Shown here piece after piece: positions 61,001 through 64,000 of a stretch of DNA of 64,000 bases. The stretch is taken from the NCBI RefSeq assembly GCF_900324485.2, contig NC_046648.1, positions 18,101,739 through 18,165,738 on the forward strand, written 5' to 3'. The notes below the pieces were generated by a model. The model was not told the DNA's origin, did no database searches, and worked only from the letters and a program-made list of their open reading frames with translations. This DNA is from Mastacembelus armatus (lineage: Eukaryota > Chordata > Actinopteri > Synbranchiformes > Mastacembelidae). The translations under genes were made by a program, and so were the position numbers. The number at the start of each line of letters is the position of its first letter. The first letter of the stretch is position 1.

Positions 61001-62160
61001 ACACTTAAAGCCATGACTGAAGGCAGTTGTCATACTCATATCTCTGAAAAAATCACTTTGACAAGATCGCGTTTGGTTTAAAGTGTCACAGTCTGATTAG
61101 GCTGCAGCTTGACCAGTTCTACAGTAAACAAAGATCCCGTGAAGAGCAAAGTTCATTGTGTTTGTTGCATATAATCGATCCAAGTTTCAGGAGACTGATG
61201 TTTCTATGCCTTTTATTTTGGCTAATGCACATTTTGATAATACACATTTCGCACTTTATGTTGCTTGTATTAAACAGTAAGGTAGCTTTCCTAAGCACAT
61301 GTATCACGTTTTGATTTGTCCCAACATTGACCTGATGCACTGTCAACACTGTGCAAGTGAATGAGGGTGTTGGTTTGACACATTTAATGCAGAACTGTCT
61401 TTCCACATGTGGTTTTTGGTCAAGCTTTTGATTTTTACTCATGTTTTCTCAGATGCAAAACTGGTGCTTGGCTGACTGAGGATTGTCTGTGTAATGGGTA
61501 GGGGTTTTACTCTGTTATTGTAATTAACATGCACTCCACTCTCTGGCTTAATAGACTAAAAACTAAAAATGGGACTCAGTGGCTCAGAGGGGAATGCCAG
61601 TTTTAACTGTAAATGGCGTATTCATGTTCCTGTTGTTGTAATGTTGTTTTTATGAGGGAAAAGTCTGACAGCCCCCTCAGACTTCAAAACTCTCTCATAA
61701 AAAAAGATGATTTTATGCAGCTTTACTTTAGAAAGAGAGAACCCACAGCACCCTGGCGGATTTCCTGTATGAAATATGCCCTTGTGACTGTTATTAATCT
61801 TATATTCAACTTTTAGCAGTGCAGCGTGTATAGTTAAGCAAAACCAACACTAAAGGAAAAATACCCATTTAACTTTTTTTTAGGGAGAAACATGATTATT
61901 GATGTGTGACTGAAATATCACTCTATTATTCCCTTTTTTTTTTACACATTTTTGTTGATGGTAACAACAAGGAAAAATGAATAAACATAACTTTTAATAA
62001 AAACTAAATGTATTGAGATAATGTGTTATTATGATGCAGTGCTATTACTATTCATGAACTGTACATAACAATGACTGTGTAGCATGAATGTTGTCTGTAG
62101 ATAGGAATAAAGACATAGAAATCCATTTGTGTGTTATATATAATGCACAAATGGCCCTGC
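58035..62160. other. Intergenic stretch, no gene recognised
   Basis: AT-rich with many polyA/T runs. The left end should hold the promoter of the inverted CXCR3-type gene. No coding exon with splice support found. Confidence 0.45.
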
Positions 62161-62440
62161 TCCTTCAACTCACACACAAAACAAACCTTTAGAACTTCCT
62201 ACTTTCACCTGCACAGTATTGCCAAAATTAGGAACATCCTGTCTCAAAATGATGCAGAAAAGCTAGCTCCTGCATTTGTTACTTCACGTTTCGATTACTG
62301 TAATTACTTACTATCAAGATGTCTCAGTAACCATAAAAGGCCTACAGTTAGTCCAAAATGCTGGGGCCAAAGTTCTGGTTTCTTCTATTTTAGCTTCCCT
62401 TCATTGGCTTCCTGTAAAATCCTGAATAGAATTTAAACTC
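62161..62440 (+). mobile_element. L2 LINE fragment
   Basis: Matches the ORF2 3' part of the long L2 copy (about 39405-39710): gccaaaattaggaacatcct, ctcaaaatgatgcagaaaa and ttcattggcttcctgtaaaa. It is 5'-truncated, has an internal loss and no 3' tail, so it is an older copy than the one at 36-40 kb. Confidence 0.85.
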
Positions 62441-62645
62441 TTTCTCCTCTTCTCTCCTCTCTTCCCATCTCCTGTCCTTATCCTCTCCTCTCCTTGTCTC
62501 TTCCCATCTCCTCTCCTCTCTTCTCTTCCCATGTCCTCTCCTCTTCTTTCCTCCCATCTCCTCTCCTGTCCTCTTCTCTCTTCCCATCTCATCTCCTCTC
62601 CTCTCCCCTCCTCCTTTTTCCTTTCCTCTCCTCTCCTCTCTTACC
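62440..62645. repeat. Polypyrimidine tract of TCTCC / TTCCCATCTCC units
   Basis: About 200 bases with almost no purines on the plus strand, made of imperfect ctcctctc and cttcccatctc repeats, directly after the L2 fragment. The frames through it are low-complexity and not genes. Confidence 0.9.
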
Positions 62646-64000
62646 ATCAGTGTTTGGTTATAGAACAACATTTTTTGTTGCTGTGTAGTGTTTTAGGGCA
62701 TCTATGATTTCGTAGTATTAAAAAAAAACACCATGTCTACGGTAACCATCACATAAATCAGTGCTGTCTTTTAATGGCTTCATGCAGTCGTAGTGTGAGT
62801 AATCCAAGGTAACAGACATGGAAAACCCCTTTGCTGTTTTTACTTTTACTTTTTATAAAGCGTAATGTTACAAAAACAGACAAACTGTAGCTCATGTCCA
62901 AAAACATCTGACATCAGTGTAGTGCGGTGTGTTTTCACAGTTTTACAGGGTGCGACAAGACCAAACTAGTGCATGCAAACATACAGTTTCACATAATGGA
63001 ACTGTGGCTCCATCTCTAGGATGTACTCGCACTAGTAGTGTTTCGAATAAAGGAGTTTCATATGATTTAATTCAGCCACTGGTTTGTATATACCAGTAAA
63101 CAAGATGATCAGGAAAATGTTTTTAAAGAGGATATTCAGCTACAAAAATGAATAATTAAAACCACGGGAAAGGGGATTTTAAAAAAAATAAGCCTGTAAG
63201 ACTCTTTAGAGCAGACTCTGCAGTGAATGCAGAGTCTTGTTCCATTCAGCTTATCAAGAACTGGGTTTTGCTCTGTCAGATAAGAAGAAATATCTCGGCA
63301 GTTGCGGCAAACAGGAACGTGACATTGACAACAGAAAACAAAACCAAAATATCAAGAAAAAAGCTAAAAGGGCTGTGCTTTTTAAAAAAAAAAAGTCTCC
63401 ACCAACGCAGGAAGACAGCTCACTTGTAATGTAACAACAGCTGCTGTGTGTTCTCAGAGACCAGCAGCAATACAAGAGCTTAAATTAAAGTTCACGTTCA
63501 GGGTCATGTTCAGTTTTTAATCCCTGCTAAAGCTAAATGTCAATTTGCTTCCCAAGCTCAGGGTCGAAACATTAGAAAAAACAGAAAAGGCTCCACACAA
63601 AATGTAATAAAAGATGACATTTAATGTGTGTTTGTGTAATGTCATAGCACACAGGAAACTGGATAATGTTGATAGATAGGTAAATTCTTTTAACAAATAG
63701 ACTCAGAGGACGAACTTCGGTAAGATTATATAGAAGTTTTACTTGCAAGGAGTAACAGTCACACAGCACCTTGGTACAGCATGAGAGTCACTGGCTGTTA
63801 TTAACTTCTCTAACAACAGAATAGAGTAAAACCCTGTGTTCGCTCTACACTTTAGCTTAGACGTAAGAGATTCAATTAGGGCATTAATCAGTATTGGAAA
63901 TATGAAACCTGAGTCAAGCAGACTATATATAACAGTTTTTTTGTTTAGGATTACGGGGTTAGGAGTGAAAATTATGTTTATTTGGGTACCATTTTGGATA
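62646..64000. other. Right end of the window, no gene recognised
   Basis: AT-rich sequence; short open frames without family resemblance. Confidence 0.4.

Noticed and set aside
62390-62688. Arg/Glu-rich and Ser/Leu-rich frames
   Set aside because: Low-complexity translations of the TCTCC-type tract.

Overview
The window is vertebrate nuclear DNA and looks like a teleost fish, probably percomorph-like. It has GT-AG introns, a single-exon TLR22/23-type Toll-like receptor, an expanded CXCR3-type receptor cluster, and Tc1 and L2 elements with typical fish end sequences. All gene models were assembled by hand from open frames and splice sites.

Layout. (1) 1-15.6 kb: a CEACAM-like Ig cluster. It holds a partial gene leaving the left edge (minus), a decayed CEACAM-like pseudogene (plus), and an 11-coding-exon gene with domain order N-(A-B)x4 and a GPI-type tail. 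(2) 16.2-17.1 kb, minus: a four-exon gene for a small, very basic secreted protein with a C-x-C motif and a Pro-containing C-terminus. It lies tail-to-tail with the CEACAM-like gene and is my candidate for a fish CXCL17-like cytokine. (3) 19.9-26.6 kb: a head-to-head pair, pafah1b3 (minus) and prr19 (plus). (4) 27-30.3 kb: a TLR11-family receptor (minus) with a foldback transposon directly downstream. (5) 31.7-32.7 kb: cornifelin (cnfn, minus). CEACAM, CXCL17, CNFN, PRR19 and PAFAH1B3 are neighbours on human 19q13.2, so this half is an ancient synteny block. (6) 33.6-40.5 kb: a nearly whole Tc1 element in a TA microsatellite and a nearly full-length L2 LINE. (7) 42.7-58 kb: four CXCR3-type chemokine receptor genes. 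The middle two are a recent 4.3-kb tandem duplication of an atypical receptor (DRC for DRY, FWxP for CWxP, RPxxY for NPxxY); the first and last keep canonical motifs. (8) 58-64 kb: no gene seen, one L2 fragment and a polypurine/polypyrimidine tract.

The theme is immune surface and signalling: Ig adhesion receptors, a putative mucosal cytokine, a Toll-like receptor and chemokine receptors. The strongest observations are the CXCL17-like gene in the syntenic place, and the ligand-binding N-terminus of the duplicated atypical receptors, which has changed at 13 codons with no silent change while the rest of the gene is almost identical.
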